A stretch of DNA of 64,000 nt. Source: Lycium barbarum. Taxonomy: Eukaryota; Streptophyta; Magnoliopsida; Solanales; Solanaceae. Below the pieces are notes generated by a model. It worked only from the letters and a program-made list of their open reading frames with translations, made no database searches and had not been told where the DNA came from. Where the stretch lies: positions 114,685,601 to 114,749,600 of the forward strand of contig NC_083339.1 of assembly GCF_019175385.1 (NCBI RefSeq), given 5' to 3'. Of the stretch, positions 1-10,520 are shown in pieces. Position numbers and translations under genes: made by a program. Position 1 is the stretch's first letter. Each line of letters opens with the position of its first letter.

Positions 1-724
1 AAGGTCTTTCATAGCAAACTCGACACTCAAAAGTGCCATAATAGACTTACGGAGATTGTCTGAAGAGGCTGTAAGAATGATGTCGTCGACATAAAGCAGT
101 ATATATGCAATATCAGAACCCCTGCAATAAATGAATAATGAGTGATCAGACTTGCTATGTGAGAAGCCAATGGTGGCGACAAAATCGGCAAACCGCTGGT
201 ACCAAGCCCGAGGGGCTTGATCAGGCCATAGAGAGACTTCTTCAATAGGTAGACATGATCAGGAAAATTGGGGTCTCGAAAACCCAATGGTTGATGCATA
301 TACACAGTGTTAGAGAGATTGCCATAAAGAAAAGCATTCTTGACATCGAGCTGGTGGATGGGCCAAGAATAAGACAATGCAATACTTAGCACAGTGCGAA
401 TAGATGCCGGCTTGACCACCGGACTGAAAGTCTCCTCGCAGTCAACGCATTTCTGTTGAGACCTGCCATCACCTACAAGACGGGCTTTATGCCTCTCAAA
501 AGAACCATTAGATTTCTTTTTATGACGAAAATCCACATTGACCGAATCACATTAACATTAGCAGGTCGAGGAACTAACTCCCATGTCTTATTTTCAATTA
601 GAGCATTAAATTCATCCATCATGGCATTCTTCCAATTTAAGTCACGGAGAGCACTTACGGGATTTTTGGGTAATGGAGAGATGGAGGTAGTGGTCTCGGT
701 GTTAAGGTTGGAGGAATATTTCAA
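1..724 (-). pseudogene. copia reverse transcriptase (RVT_2), partial
   Basis: The N-terminal block includes NWKNAMMDEFNALIENKTWELV. A frameshift near 520 leads into the RVT_2 core: HKARLVGDG, ETFSPVVKPASIR, IHQLDVKNAFLYGNL and VYLLKKSLYGL. A second frameshift near 205 moves the catalytic YVDDIIL box (about 75-105) into a third frame. The domain runs off the left edge, so RNase H is not seen. The frames cannot give a functional polymerase without repair. Confidence 0.88.
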
Positions 725-1848
725 ATTGGGTTTGAAATGCCATTACGGGACTGAGTTGTCATGCGGTGGAGCTGCTGTGGGGATTGGGCCATAGGTGATA
801 GAGCTGGGCCTGTACTCATCGGTCCAGGAGTAGCAGAAGGCCTGACCCACTGTGGGTTAATCTGCTGCTGGGGATTGGGATGGGCCGCGGTTGGAGGTGG
901 TCCTCCTGAAGACGTGGCCTGGCTTGTGTCATTTAGGGAATTTAAAGTGTTGGGAGATGTATTTCCAGAATTTCGTTGCATATGATAAGTGATGTATGGA
1001 TTAACATTATGGTCCAAAGATTCATACGTGTGAGAGTCAGGAGTATGAATTTTTGAGAATTGGAATGTGTGCTCATCAAATACCACATGACGGGCAACGA
1101 AAATTTTTCGGCTTGACATGTCATAATACTTATATCCCCTATGATCGGAAGGGTACCCAAGAAAGACACAAGGAGTGGACCGTGCTTGTAACTTATTAAT
1201 GGTGGTAGATGGAAACAAAGGAAAATATAGACAGCCAAAAACCCGAAGATGAGAATAGTTAGGATCTTTTTGGTAGAGGAGTTGAGTAGGGGAAGAGGAT
1301 CCGAGAACTTTAGTTTGGAGAATGTTCAAAAGATATGTGGCCATAGAAAGTGCATGATGCCAAAATGAGGGGGGCATCGAGGCATGAGCAAGCAGGGTCC
1401 GAATTACATTATTTATGGATCGGATGTGACGTTCGGCTTTTCCATTTTGAGGAGATGTGTGAGGGCAAGAGAGTCAGAATTGCATCCCATGTTTTTGAGC
1501 AAATAATTGAAGTGGCCCGTTATCAAATTCTTTCCCATTGTCACATTGTAAATTTTTAATGGGCCTTTCAAATTGAGTTTTGACAAGAGCATGGAATGTG
1601 GTGAAAAGAGAGTAAACTTGAGACTTTTTAGAGATGGGAAAAGTCCACAAAAATTTACTAAAATCATCAAGAAATAGCACATAGTAACGATGCCCATTAG
1701 AGCTAGCTACGGGCGACGTCCAAAGATCACTATGAACTATATCAAACGGAAAAGCAGTGAATGACATCGATTTCATAAAAAGGTAATTTAATTTGTTTTC
1801 CCAAAGTACAAGATGAACAAAAAAACTGTTTGTTCTTATTACATTCAA
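721..1848 (-). pseudogene. copia integrase core and C-terminal region
   Basis: A DDE (rve) integrase core is visible. The first Asp is in DIVHSDLW, the second in NLQCDNGKEFDN, and the Glu is in PQNGKAERHIR. Between the second Asp and the Glu there is one TGA stop near 1468, where an Arg codon would be expected; CGA to TGA is a one-base transition. The conserved MPPSFWHHAL and LRVFGCLYFP blocks follow, then a low-complexity linker rich in Pro, Gln and Ser toward RT. Integrase would insert cDNA into the host genome; this copy is interrupted. Confidence 0.88.
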
Positions 1849-2600
1849 TAAAATGCTTGCTATGAAGAGAGCGTAAAGTATTGGCTCCCGGATGTCCTAA
1901 ACGACTATGCCATAAATCAAGAGACAAACTAGTGAAGACGGAATGAGATTTTAAAGGTGAGGCCTGGATGGCGGTGGAGAGTGGATAGAGTTCCCCGCTA
2001 CTGTTACATCTCATTAGTTTGTTCCCCTTCTGTAAATCCTTCACATAAAACCCAAACGGGTCAAATTCAATAGAAACCCAATTGTCAGTGGTAAATTTTC
2101 GGACAGAGATAAGGTTTTTAATGAGCTTGGGTGCATGCAATACATTATTTAAGGTGAGAGAGGCGTTTGGAGGTGAGAAAGTAGTGTTCCCGTAACCATG
2201 AATTAGAATTACATGCCCATTACCAACAACAATGCGATGATTATTATTTCTCGAATTAAAATAAGATGAGAGTGTACCTTGGTCCGAGGTCATATGAGAT
2301 GTTGCACCGGTACCCATAAACCAATTTCCATCCGGTGGAGCGATAGAAAATGTATGCATTGTCGCCTCAATATCCGTTGGAGTGTAGCCAATATGGGGCT
2401 GGGTGACAGAGGTTGAGTAGGCCTGTTGAGGTTTGGGCCCAAGAATGCCGGGCTGCATTACTGGACGTTGTTGTTGCATTTGAGAAGATGGATAGGGGCA
2501 AGGTAGGGCAGCCCATTGTTGCGGCCACTGTCCATACGGGGGGTATGGATATGGTTGTGTGACGATGACGTGACGTGGCTGCCACTGGCTGTTGCCGCCA
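1742..2600 (-). pseudogene. copia protease and integrase zinc-finger region
   Basis: This continues the gag frame. An aspartic protease motif is recognisable at about 2290-2325, but it reads WFMGTGATSHMT. The family has D-[TS]-G at the catalytic site, so the catalytic Asp codon is replaced by a Gly codon (ggt). Downstream is a GAG_pre-integrase / HHCC finger: LWHSRLGHPGAN, then FCSSCTLGKQ. The frame then ends at 1742 because of a frameshift near 1775, after which the integrase core continues in another frame. Protease loss alone would block maturation. Confidence 0.85.
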
Positions 2601-3483
2601 GTCTGCCACTGTTTGGTGCCGCGGCCGCTGTTCTGGCCACCCCCACCGCGGCCAGTGTTACGGTTGTGCCCATTGTTCTTCCCATAATTATTTTTCTTCT
2701 TATTCTTGGTGTTATTATTTCTGCCATGATTAGAATTTGAAGAATAATTATGCTGATGATTGGAGTTAGCATGGTCCATATTATCTGGTTGGGCACCGCC
2801 AGTAGAGGCAATAAAAGCAGCGTTCCCGCCGGCCTCTTTGGAGAGGTGGTTTCTGAGAGTTCGTTCCGCCAATTTTATTCGGGATCGAACACTTTCAAAT
2901 GGTGGTAATGGGTCTTGATTTTGGACAAAATCCACCGTTCCAGAATAGGCCTCTGGAAGACCACCAATGAGCGGCAAGACAAGGCGACTATTTGCCACCG
3001 GAGCATCTACATCAGCCAGCCTGTCCGCCAAGGTTTTCACGTGGTTGCAATACGCATCGCACTTGAAAATTTTTCGAGAGAGACAGCAGCAAGTTCCTCC
3101 TCGAGATGGGTTGCCCTAGAACCCTTGTTATCTTGAAAGATGGTCTCCAACCTCTGCCAAGCTTTCGTCGCGGTGTCATCCTTGACCAATATGGCTTGAA
3201 GTAATTCTGGAGAGATCGTACCATATATCCACTGTAGGACTGCCGCATCAAGACGGTCATAGAGTTCCGGATCAGCTACCCGTAAGACATCAATTTTGGC
3301 CTTAGCCGCGGCCTCCGTAGGAGGGATAATGTGATGCATTAGGTTGTGCACTCGGGCTTGCACCTTAAACAACGCCACCCATGAATGATATGGACCATTT
3401 TCAATGTCCAATGTGAAGGGAACGAGAGATTTGACATTAATTATTGAGAGGGCAGAGTGAAACTTTGCGCCTGTGTCAGACAT
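2600..3483 (-). pseudogene. copia gag
   Basis: The ORF starts at ATG 3483 with MSDTGAKFHSAL and gives a typical copia Gag (UBN2-type). Features include the SWVALFKVQARVHNL region, an LQWIYGTISPELL segment and AWQRLETIFQDN. The frame shifts near 3040: one frame ends RIATT and the next continues as KTLADRLADVDAPV, the normal Gag continuation. The C-terminal part is rich in Asn, Gly and Gln (about 2600-2760) and no CCHC zinc knuckle is visible. Gag would form the cytoplasmic virus-like particle. Here it is broken by the frameshift. Confidence 0.85.
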
Positions 3484-3583
3484 GGTGGCGTCGAAGAAGA
3501 AGAAGAGAGGAAGAAGAAAGGAGGGAGAAGATGAACAAATGGAGGAGAAGAGTGGTGGCTGCTAGGTTGGTTGGAGGATTAAA

Positions 3584-3599
3584 CCCTAGTCTGATACCA
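3584..3599 (-). promoter_or_regulatory. primer-binding site, initiator tRNA-Met type
   Basis: The minus strand reads TGGTATCAGACTAGGG immediately inside the LTR. TGGTATCAGA complements the 3' end of initiator tRNA-Met, the usual primer for plant copia elements. This fixes the orientation of the element and the inner LTR edge. Confidence 0.85.
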
Positions 3600-3824
3600 T
3601 GTTGGAAATCAATCCCTTGCCTAATGATAATGTACAGTAATCAATATATACAAAAGCTAGGCTGTTGCCTTTGGCGTAATACTAGGCTATCAATGATATA
3701 ATTACCTTATTCTAGGAGATATTCTAGATTCTAGGAGATATTCTAGCTGTACATAATATTCTAGGAAATATTCTAGCTGTACATAATAATAGCTAATTAC
3801 AACGGTTATCACTATCCGTTATCA
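3600..3824 (-). repeat. 5' LTR of the copia element
   Basis: On the plus strand the LTR runs from TG at 3600 to CA at about 3824 (an alternative CA lies at 3811). It directly abuts the primer-binding site. It contains short repeats of the type ATTCTAGGAGATATTCTAG (about 3713-3775), probably LTR enhancer-like repeats. The partner LTR is outside the window, so the outer boundary and target duplication cannot be confirmed. Confidence 0.7.
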
Positions 3825-4609
3825 ATATTGCGTTCGATTTGAGGTTCATCTTTCGTTCTTATTTTTTGTAAATCAGTTGCATTTTTCTAGATGATTTTAT
3901 TGTGCTACTAACTAAGAATACACTGCATGGAGAGAAATTGAGAGTTTTCAATATGTCAACTTGGTTTAATCTATCTTCTCCCCCATAATGACATGGATTT
4001 TAGTGTTGATTTTTCTTTTAAAGTTGAGATCCTTCTTGTTGGTTTTCAACTCAAAGTGATGAAGTTCCGGGAAATTCCATATGAAGAAAAATAGAAAATG
4101 GCATTAAAGACCAAGGACAGAAATGGACTGCAAAGGAGGACCAGGGGTGGAAAGAAGCAAGGAAGTAGAGATAATTACATGGGATAGTATTTATGGAAAA
4201 AGGAAATACAATAAGAAGAAATGAGGAAATGGTTGCTCAAGAAACTGGAACAATTGGTGACAAACAAAAGGAAGTTGACAAATGAAAAACGCAAATGAGT
4301 TCAGGAAAGGACATGAGATTTAGAGTTCTGAAAGGTACCATAGGACGATACTTTTAAGGAAAGAATAAAGGAAAAAATAAGCGGGCATGTAGAGGCAAAA
4401 GGGAAGGATGTTAAGGATCATGATGAAACGACTACGACTACGGATTCGAATGGAATACTTTGGATACAGTGATACCATAAGATAAAACCTTAAAGGGGGG
4501 AAGCAAGTAAGCTTGAGTACGAGCACAAGGATGGATTATAGATATAGTTTGAAGTAAGTTTCATCTCAATTTAACATTCGAGGACGAATGTTTTAAAAGG
4601 GGAAGGATG
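3825..4609. other. decayed 3' internal tail of a gypsy element
   Basis: There is no coding signal. The last part (about 4575-4609) carries CATTCGAGGACGAATG followed by a purine-rich tract (AAAAGGGGAAGGAT) directly before an LTR. The same CATTCGAGGACGAATG plus polypurine tract precedes the LTR at 58706. This stretch is therefore the non-coding 3' internal end of a related element, with the polypurine tract at about 4596-4609. Confidence 0.6.
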
Positions 4610-6873
4610 TTACACCCCGTAGTTTCGTATGCTGAGATTCGAGTTACCGTTCAGGAGGTATGTGAGCTTATATGTGTTTAACTTATAGTTATAAGGGTTT
4701 AAGTGCATATAGTAAGCTATGAAAGGATTGAAGGGCAAGTGAATTAAGGAAATTAAATTTGTTGGAACTTGGAAGAGAATATGAGGGGTAATTTGGCCTA
4801 ACTTGGAGAAAGAATATCTTTTAGTAGATGAGGTGTTTTGAAGCAAAGTAAAAGCCTAAAATAAAGTTCGTCGTGTCTAGTTTCCAGCGCAACAAACCGC
4901 TCATCGATATGGCATTGAAGTGGAAAATTATGGATGTTACAAGTTAGGCTGACAGAGCAGAAACCCTGGTACAGTAATCGGGCTGCTACAGTAACCGACT
5001 TGCTACAGTGACCCGACTCGAATTTGACCCACTAATTAAGGATCAAATCTGATCCTAAACCTCATTTTTCAGCCAAGAACATTCCAAATATTTCCCAAAT
5101 TCTCTAGAAAACTCTCCCAACTTCCGTCCACTAAATTTTAACGCAAATTAAATGAAATCCCCGAATTTAAGTTCGGACAACACATAGTTGTGATTATAAT
5201 ATCGAATTGCAACAAAACTTGGCTTGGATTCAAGATGGTAATCAAAGATATTGCAATTCTAGCGGGTGAAAGGTATGAATCTTTCCTTATTAGTATTGAT
5301 TTAAGCTTATTTATGGAGGAAAATTTACTAAATGAGCGTATACGGAATTTATGGGTCGAGAAATTAGATAAAACATCGTGTGGGATGTTTATGGAATATT
5401 TTGGTGTTGATAATATTGTTGTTGATGTTGGTATTGTTGTTGTTGTTGTTATTGGTTGTTGAATTGAGATTTTGGGCTAGGCATACAAACAGAGGAGACG
5501 CTGCTGAAATTTCGACAGATTCTAGAAAGATTTATTTGGAGGCTTAGGATAAGTATATAACAACGGGCCTAACAATAGTATGAATGGTTTTATATGTAGA
5601 TTACGAGACTATGAATGATCTTACGTAGATTGCAAGGCAAGAAGTAAGTTGGAAAGTGAAATGTAAGCTTCCAAGTATGTAAGGCAAACCTTTCATCTTT
5701 TGGCATGATCCTTGTTGTCATTCATTCTACATGTACCCCATATGATTCCATTGTTAAACAAGTAAGGTCTAAATGCTGCTTGTGATGGCTTATTGACATT
5801 GTACTCCTATTTTGTTCCGAAGGGAACACCCATAAGGTGCCAAGTTGAGTTGTGTATATGGTTCTACTAACAATTTCGAGGAAATGAGTTTTATACTAAA
5901 GGAAACATAAAGTTTGATTTTCAAAATCACTCCGAAGGGGGTGTGAGATTTTACTATTTCATTTCATTTACGATTTATGTTTACATTCCATAGTATCATC
6001 TCTTTGTATTGATATTTGTGGATTGAGTTTGTGTTGACATGCTTGTGATATTAAGCTGGAAGCGGCTGCCGAAGGGGCCATCATTATTAAGCCGGAAGCG
6101 GCTGCCCGAAGGGGCCATCATTATTAAGCCGGAAGCGGCTGCCCGAAGGGGCCATCATTATTATGCCAGAAGCGGCCGTCCGAAGGGACTATTGTGATGT
6201 TAGACGGAAGCGGCTGTCCGAAGGGACCATTCTGTTAACATGTCGGAAGCGGCATGTGTGTTGGATTGCATTATTTACTTAAAGATTGTGTTGAGACTTC
6301 GTGTGCATATTTATGTTTCTTCCAACGAAGGTTGCAGGTGTTGAGTTAGATTGTGATTTCTTATCTCCTAAGTCAAATTATGATTATGACTTGTTACCAC
6401 CTTACATACTCAGTACATTGTGTGTACTGACGTCCTTTTGCCTGGGGATGCTGCATTCATGCCTGCAGCCCCAGATTGTTTGGCAGGCTAAATGTATATC
6501 TAGGATGCTTGGACGTCAGCAGGGATTGGCAAGTTCCACCTCATTCTGGAGTTGTGCTGAGTCATGTATAGATATGTATAATTATAGGTATGTCAGGGCC
6601 CTGTCCTGACTCATAATGTTCAGTTTACTTCGTAGAGACTTCTGCAGACAGTGTCCTGTGGTATGTTTGTCGAGATGTCGACAAAGTGATGTCAGTTGAG
6701 TCATTTGTGTACTTTAAAAGAGTATGTATTTTAGATGATTTCTATTTGGAAAAGTTTTATGTTCTTAAAAGTTTTTGAGATGACAGGTTTTGATAGAACG
6801 AATGTCTAAGGGTTCGCTCGACTCTGATGAGAGTCGAGTGCCCGTCATGCCCTATCAGGATTGGGGTGTGACA
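4610..6873 (+). repeat. 2.26-kb Ty3/gypsy-type LTR (3' LTR of a truncated element, or near-solo)
   Basis: It starts TGTTACACCCC and ends GGGGTGTGACA, a clear inverted terminal pair. It is preceded by a polypurine tract and not followed by a primer site, so it reads as a 3' LTR. It contains a TTG microsatellite (about 5409-5460) and a 36-bp tandem array (6055-6254). It also has the family signature ACATACTCAGTAC...GTACTGACG (about 6408-6434), shared with the LTRs at 23046 and 58706 and, inverted, at 45891. The short ORFs inside are not credible genes. Confidence 0.8.
6055..6254 (+). repeat. tandem array of about 36-bp units inside the LTR
   Basis: About five units share the core GGAAGCGGCTG(C)CCGAAGGG followed by CCATCATTATTA-like spacers. 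The first three are nearly identical and the last two diverge. The array sits in the LTR at roughly the place where the solo LTR at 45891 has a different (about 60-bp) array. Confidence 0.9.
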
Positions 6874-7670
6874 TTTTTCCCCACCAAATTGATATGATAA
6901 AAGTTATACTTTTCATGTAGTTTTCAAATATATAAATTTTAATTTTAAAATATTGTGTTAATCTAATTTAATTTAGCTTCAAAATTTAGTAAAATTAACT
7001 CTCGAAAAGTAAGAAGTATCACATAAATTGAGATCAAGGAAATAACTGGCATGCAAGGCAATAAGAGATTTAAAAAAAAGGTAAGTTAATAATTAAGAAA
7101 AATCATCGCAGTTAGGTTGTAATTTATCAATAAAATAGTACCACACGAGGTCAATATACAGAAGCGATAAAGAAAATGCAAGGAGTGTTAAAATGCAATG
7201 AGTGTTAACGGAATAGAGAATATGATTATTGTAGAGATTATGGGAACTGATATTTAGAAATACAATATGGATCTTGCTTAAGTTTAATAGGTTTTGTTTG
7301 TTTCAAAACAATTTAAATATTTCTCTGACAATTTTTATCTCTTTTTTCTTAATTTAGGTTACCTTTCGGATCCTATTTTTGGCTTGAATGTGAAAGCTAT
7401 AACTGGTGTAACTAGGAAGGTTACTATATTTGTTCTTAATAAGAGATGTTTTTATTTGTCTATAAAAATTGGTTCCCAGTTGTATTAAGGAAAAAAAAAA
7501 ATTGATTCAGAGTATGATGTGGTTCGTTGGTTTTGCAGGATAGATTTATTTGTATTTGATAATTACAGTGACAGGGGAAGTATTATACTTTGTAAATATA
7601 AAGAATTACTTGAACATTAAATTGGCTACCATATAGATCACATTTTAATATGATTAATATTCTTTTAATT
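6874..7670. other. AT-rich intergenic DNA
   Basis: The stretch between the LTR and the next gene is AT-rich. I see no exon-like coding, RNA gene or clear element in it apart from the candidate Helitron terminus that follows. Confidence 0.6.
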
Positions 7671-7702
7671 TTGTCCGCACATCGAGCGGATACGTATACT
7701 AG
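7666..7702 (+). mobile_element. possible Helitron 3' terminus
   Basis: A short GC hairpin (TCCGC, loop, GCGGA at about 7675-7691) is followed about 10 bases later by a terminal CTAG before T. This matches the general Helitron 3' end (hairpin then CTRR, inserted before T). No matching 5' TC end was identified, so only the terminus is called. Confidence 0.35.
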
Positions 7703-7712
7703 TAGGTTATAA

Positions 7713-7848
7713 TTAGGGTGAGCCTAAATTCAATAACTAATTCGGTATTTGCTAAATACCGAATATTGGATGATATTAGTATCTCGTATCCGGAACCTCA
7801 ATACCGAAATTCTCGGTTCTGATTTTCGGTATTTTATCCAGCCCTACT
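7713..7848. mobile_element. possible small MITE upstream of the 7921 gene
   Basis: The segment begins TTAGGGTGAGCC and ends CCAGCCCTA, an imperfect inverted pair. It is rich in CGGTATTT/AAATACCG inverted motifs typical of hAT-like MITEs. Its end lies about 75 bases before the start codon of the next gene, so it may form part of that gene's promoter or leader. Confidence 0.4.
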
Positions 7849-7920
7849 TTTCGGTAATCTAAGAAAGAGAAGTAGGACTACTTGTGTGCAATTCACTTCC
7901 TCAAATCCCAAAAACTTTCA

Positions 7921-8877
7921 ATGGCAAAACGGCCTTTGAAGGTATATGTCCACGGTCACAGCACTACTAATGATACGGAGTTGTGGTATTGTATTGATTT
8001 AGAGTCCTTGCCGGAGACGGATGAAGAGCTTTCTCTTTCTCCGATCGCTGAATTGGGGGTCGATAGAGTAGGAGGCTGGGCCCTTATGGGTGAGCACATC
8101 TACTGGGCTGGCAGAATCGAGTCGCCCCTATGGAATTGTATAAGCACAACATCATCACAAGCCCCAACGACCTCTCTTCCTTGGATATTGTATCATCTTA
8201 TTCCCAGAGACGTCTGCCTTACAGTCCCCGTGTCGTCCCTCTCCATGGGAATAAGATCCTTGTTCTTGGCTTATTTCCAAGACGTTATATGTGAGGAGGA
8301 AGACGAGGATGAGCATGTCTTCGGTGAAGTTTATCACATTGACACCGGAATCAGCCATCCCTGTGCTTTCAATCTCAAGAATTTTGCTACTGCCTTTATT
8401 AATCTCCATACAAACCTCCTCATGTCACCGGACGGTGGTGAGGTAAAAGAAGTTGTATTCTGCTCGTTTTATTACAACTTGTCCGACGATACTTTCCGCC
8501 TTGAACTTCATCCGCTGTTTCTCGTCCCTAGAAGGATTTACATACTATACCATGTGGTGATGGATGTAACTCCGGTGGTAATGGACTCAACATTGTATTG
8601 GTTCGCTTATGACCTGTGCTTGCATGGATATGATTTTGTCCGTAAAACATGGTTTGAAGCAGAGAAGTTATGGGAACTTTCTAGTGATCCTTATGGGGAT
8701 TTTCTTACCTTCCCTATTTTGGTTAACCTGTACAATGGACGTGAACTCTTGCTGCTAGTTGAGACACCTTGTTCCGATACAAAATTGGGAATGGCATTCC
8801 TTGCTATCTCTAAGCCTGAGAAGGGAGAGCTTTTAGATGTTACTGTGAAGTCACGCCACACTTTATCTGTTAATTGA
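7921..8877 (+). CDS. unrecognised 318-residue single-exon protein, possibly beta-propeller-like
   Basis: An intact ORF ends with TGA at 8877. I choose the ATG at 7921 (MAKRPLKVYVHG) over the in-frame ATG at 7882 because its context, caATGG, is better; the upstream start would add 13 residues. No F-box, signal peptide or membrane span is visible. Repeated aromatic patches (ELWYCIDLESL near residue 20, EHIYWAGR near 60, TLYWFAYDLC near 230) resemble strands of kelch or F-box-associated propeller proteins. An acidic stretch (CEEEDEDEHVF) lies near residue 125. It is flanked by repeats on both sides. It could be an expressed, lineage-restricted gene; I do not assign a function. Confidence 0.7.
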   Translation: MAKRPLKVYVHGHSTTNDTELWYCIDLESLPETDEELSLSPIAELGVDRVGGWALMGEHIYWAGRIESPLWNCISTTSSQAPTTSLPWILYHLIPRDVCLTVPVSSLSMGIRSLFLAYFQDVICEEEDEDEHVFGEVYHIDTGISHPCAFNLKNFATAFINLHTNLLMSPDGGEVKEVVFCSFYYNLSDDTFRLELHPLFLVPRRIYILYHVVMDVTPVVMDSTLYWFAYDLCLHGYDFVRKTWFEAEKLWELSSDPYGDFLTFPILVNLYNGRELLLLVETPCSDTKLGMAFLAISKPEKGELLDVTVKSRHTLSVN

Positions 8878-10430
8878 TTCTCGTTTCGATCCCAAAGATG
8901 GGATTGCAATGTGAGTTCACTCTTATCATTTTATTCATTAATTAACTGTCCAACTGGCTGTTATGTATTTGCACCTCTTTTGTCATAATGGTGCTAATCG
9001 TTGTTGACAAGTCCTTGTCGATATTGATACTAGCTCCATGATGGATAGGGATTAGGCGGGGGTCTTTCATTTTTCATTTTGCTCTCTTCTCTCTTTTCCA
9101 CCTCCAATGACTATGATTTTTTTGTATGGTGATAACCTCAATTGCTTAATACAATCGACAAGTTTGGTTAACCTTCTTTTAGTGTAAAACCAATAGTGTC
9201 AGCCAAACCTATTTCTCTTTTAGCTGCCCGTGAAAAAGGTTTTCTTGAAAAGGTAACAATTTGCGTTGTTTCCAATCACTGGCAGTTAATAAGAATGGTG
9301 ATGAGCATGTTTTCTGTGACGAGTATGATCTTCAATAAAGAGAACATCTGGAATTCCCCTCCAAGTATATGGTGCAGTACGTAGAAAGAAAGGAACATGA
9401 GAGTAGGTAGGAGTGTTTTTTGATGGAAAAGTCAATCTGACAACATCATTTTGGTTTGTATTTGGTGTAAAATTAGAGTTTGCAAATGATGATGAATCCC
9501 TATTACACCGTATGCAGTCAGGAATTCTTTCTTTTTTTGCTTCTTTTTGGTATGTGACTTCTCAGTTTTTTGTGCTTCCTGCTGTTTCTTTTTTTCTTTC
9601 TTTTTTTTTTTTTTTTTTTTTTGGAGTAAGGAATTTTATAAAAGGCATCAAGAACACGATGCAAGGTTACTTTATAAAAGGCATCAAGAACATCGATGCA
9701 AGGTTACATGGAAGGAAAAGAACAATCAAAACAATGTTAGCTCTATTACAAAACATTATTAAATTAAGTCCGAAAAGGATTCATGAGAATCGACAGGGAA
9801 AAGATTACTCCAAATAAAAGGAAATGCTAAACATTTGGCCTTAAGACTGAATTTTGGAGTTGATATGCCTTCAAAACACCTATTGTTCCTCTCTGTCCAC
9901 ACACACCAAAATGTACAAGCAGGGATCATTTTTAGACACCTATTAAGGTTTTAAATTTATTTTAGGCAAAATCGAGTTTTTTGTTTCTGTTTCAAAAGCT
10001 AATCCTTTTTTTTTCAATGATTGCAGTGGTGGAATCCAAATAGTGGATTCAATTCGACCGATGTAAGGTATTTTTACAATGATTTACAGTGTTGGAATCT
10101 GCATAGTTGATTTGTGTTTTTCCTTTCCTAGACTTTAACTTTGCGTCTCTCTTTTACTTTGTCGTATAATTTAAAATTTTATATGGACTCTATGTTCCAG
10201 AAACTAAGCAGACAAGAAATATATGCAAAAATGGTGTTAGTCATACATGATGAGACCAAAAGCTCAGGTGATGTATAGAAACAAGAGCAGAAGAAGGGGA
10301 AATTGTGTAAAGTCAAAAACTAATAAGATACATTGTCTTTGATACAATGTTTACCTGAATCATTGAATGAGTCACTCAAAATCTGTAACCACTTGCATAT
10401 TGAATAATTCTGGTATGCTACCTATAACAC
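8878..10430. other. intergenic DNA with poly-T and a short tandem duplication
   Basis: No credible gene is seen. A long T run (about 9599-9622) and the duplication at 9635-9707 account for the open frames here. The rest is ordinary AT-rich sequence. Confidence 0.6.
9635..9707 (+). repeat. 36/37-bp tandem duplication
   Basis: Two adjacent units each begin TTTATAAAAGGCATCAAGAA and end GATGCAAGGTTAC. They differ by one inserted base (cacgat versus catcgat). The pair lies just after a T run, which could be the tail of a decayed retroposon. Confidence 0.9.
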
Positions 10431-10432
10431 AG

Positions 10433-10439
10433 TATAAAT
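10433..10439 (+). promoter_or_regulatory. TATA box of the germin-like gene
   Basis: TATAAAT lies about 88 bases upstream of the germin-like ATG at 10521, a normal distance once a leader is allowed for. It is the only good TATA match in this interval. Confidence 0.5.
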
Positions 10440-10520
10440 TGAACAAATAAACTAGCAAGAAAATTGTCAAATTAGAAAGCATCTCTTGATCACAAAAACA
10501 ATCCAATCCAAACATCAACC

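Larger units (their letters stand above)
1..3824 (-). mobile_element. Ty1/copia LTR retrotransposon, degenerate, cut by the left window edge
   Basis: Read on the minus strand, the order is LTR, primer site, gag, protease, integrase, reverse transcriptase, which is the Ty1/copia order. RNase H and the other LTR would lie beyond base 1. The reading frame is broken several times: frameshifts near 3040, 1775, 520 and 205, and a TGA near 1468. This copy is therefore not autonomous. The copia call rests on integrase preceding RT, the GTGATSHM-type protease region, the HHCC integrase finger and the YVDDI RT box. Confidence 0.93.

Noticed and set aside
7294..7488. 64-codon Phe/Tyr-rich ORF after the 4610 LTR
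   Set aside because: AT-rich chance frame without a promoter, domain or Kozak context.
9413..9817. 134-codon plus-strand ORF rich in Phe
   Set aside because: It is created by the poly-T run and the 36-bp duplication; no conserved motif.
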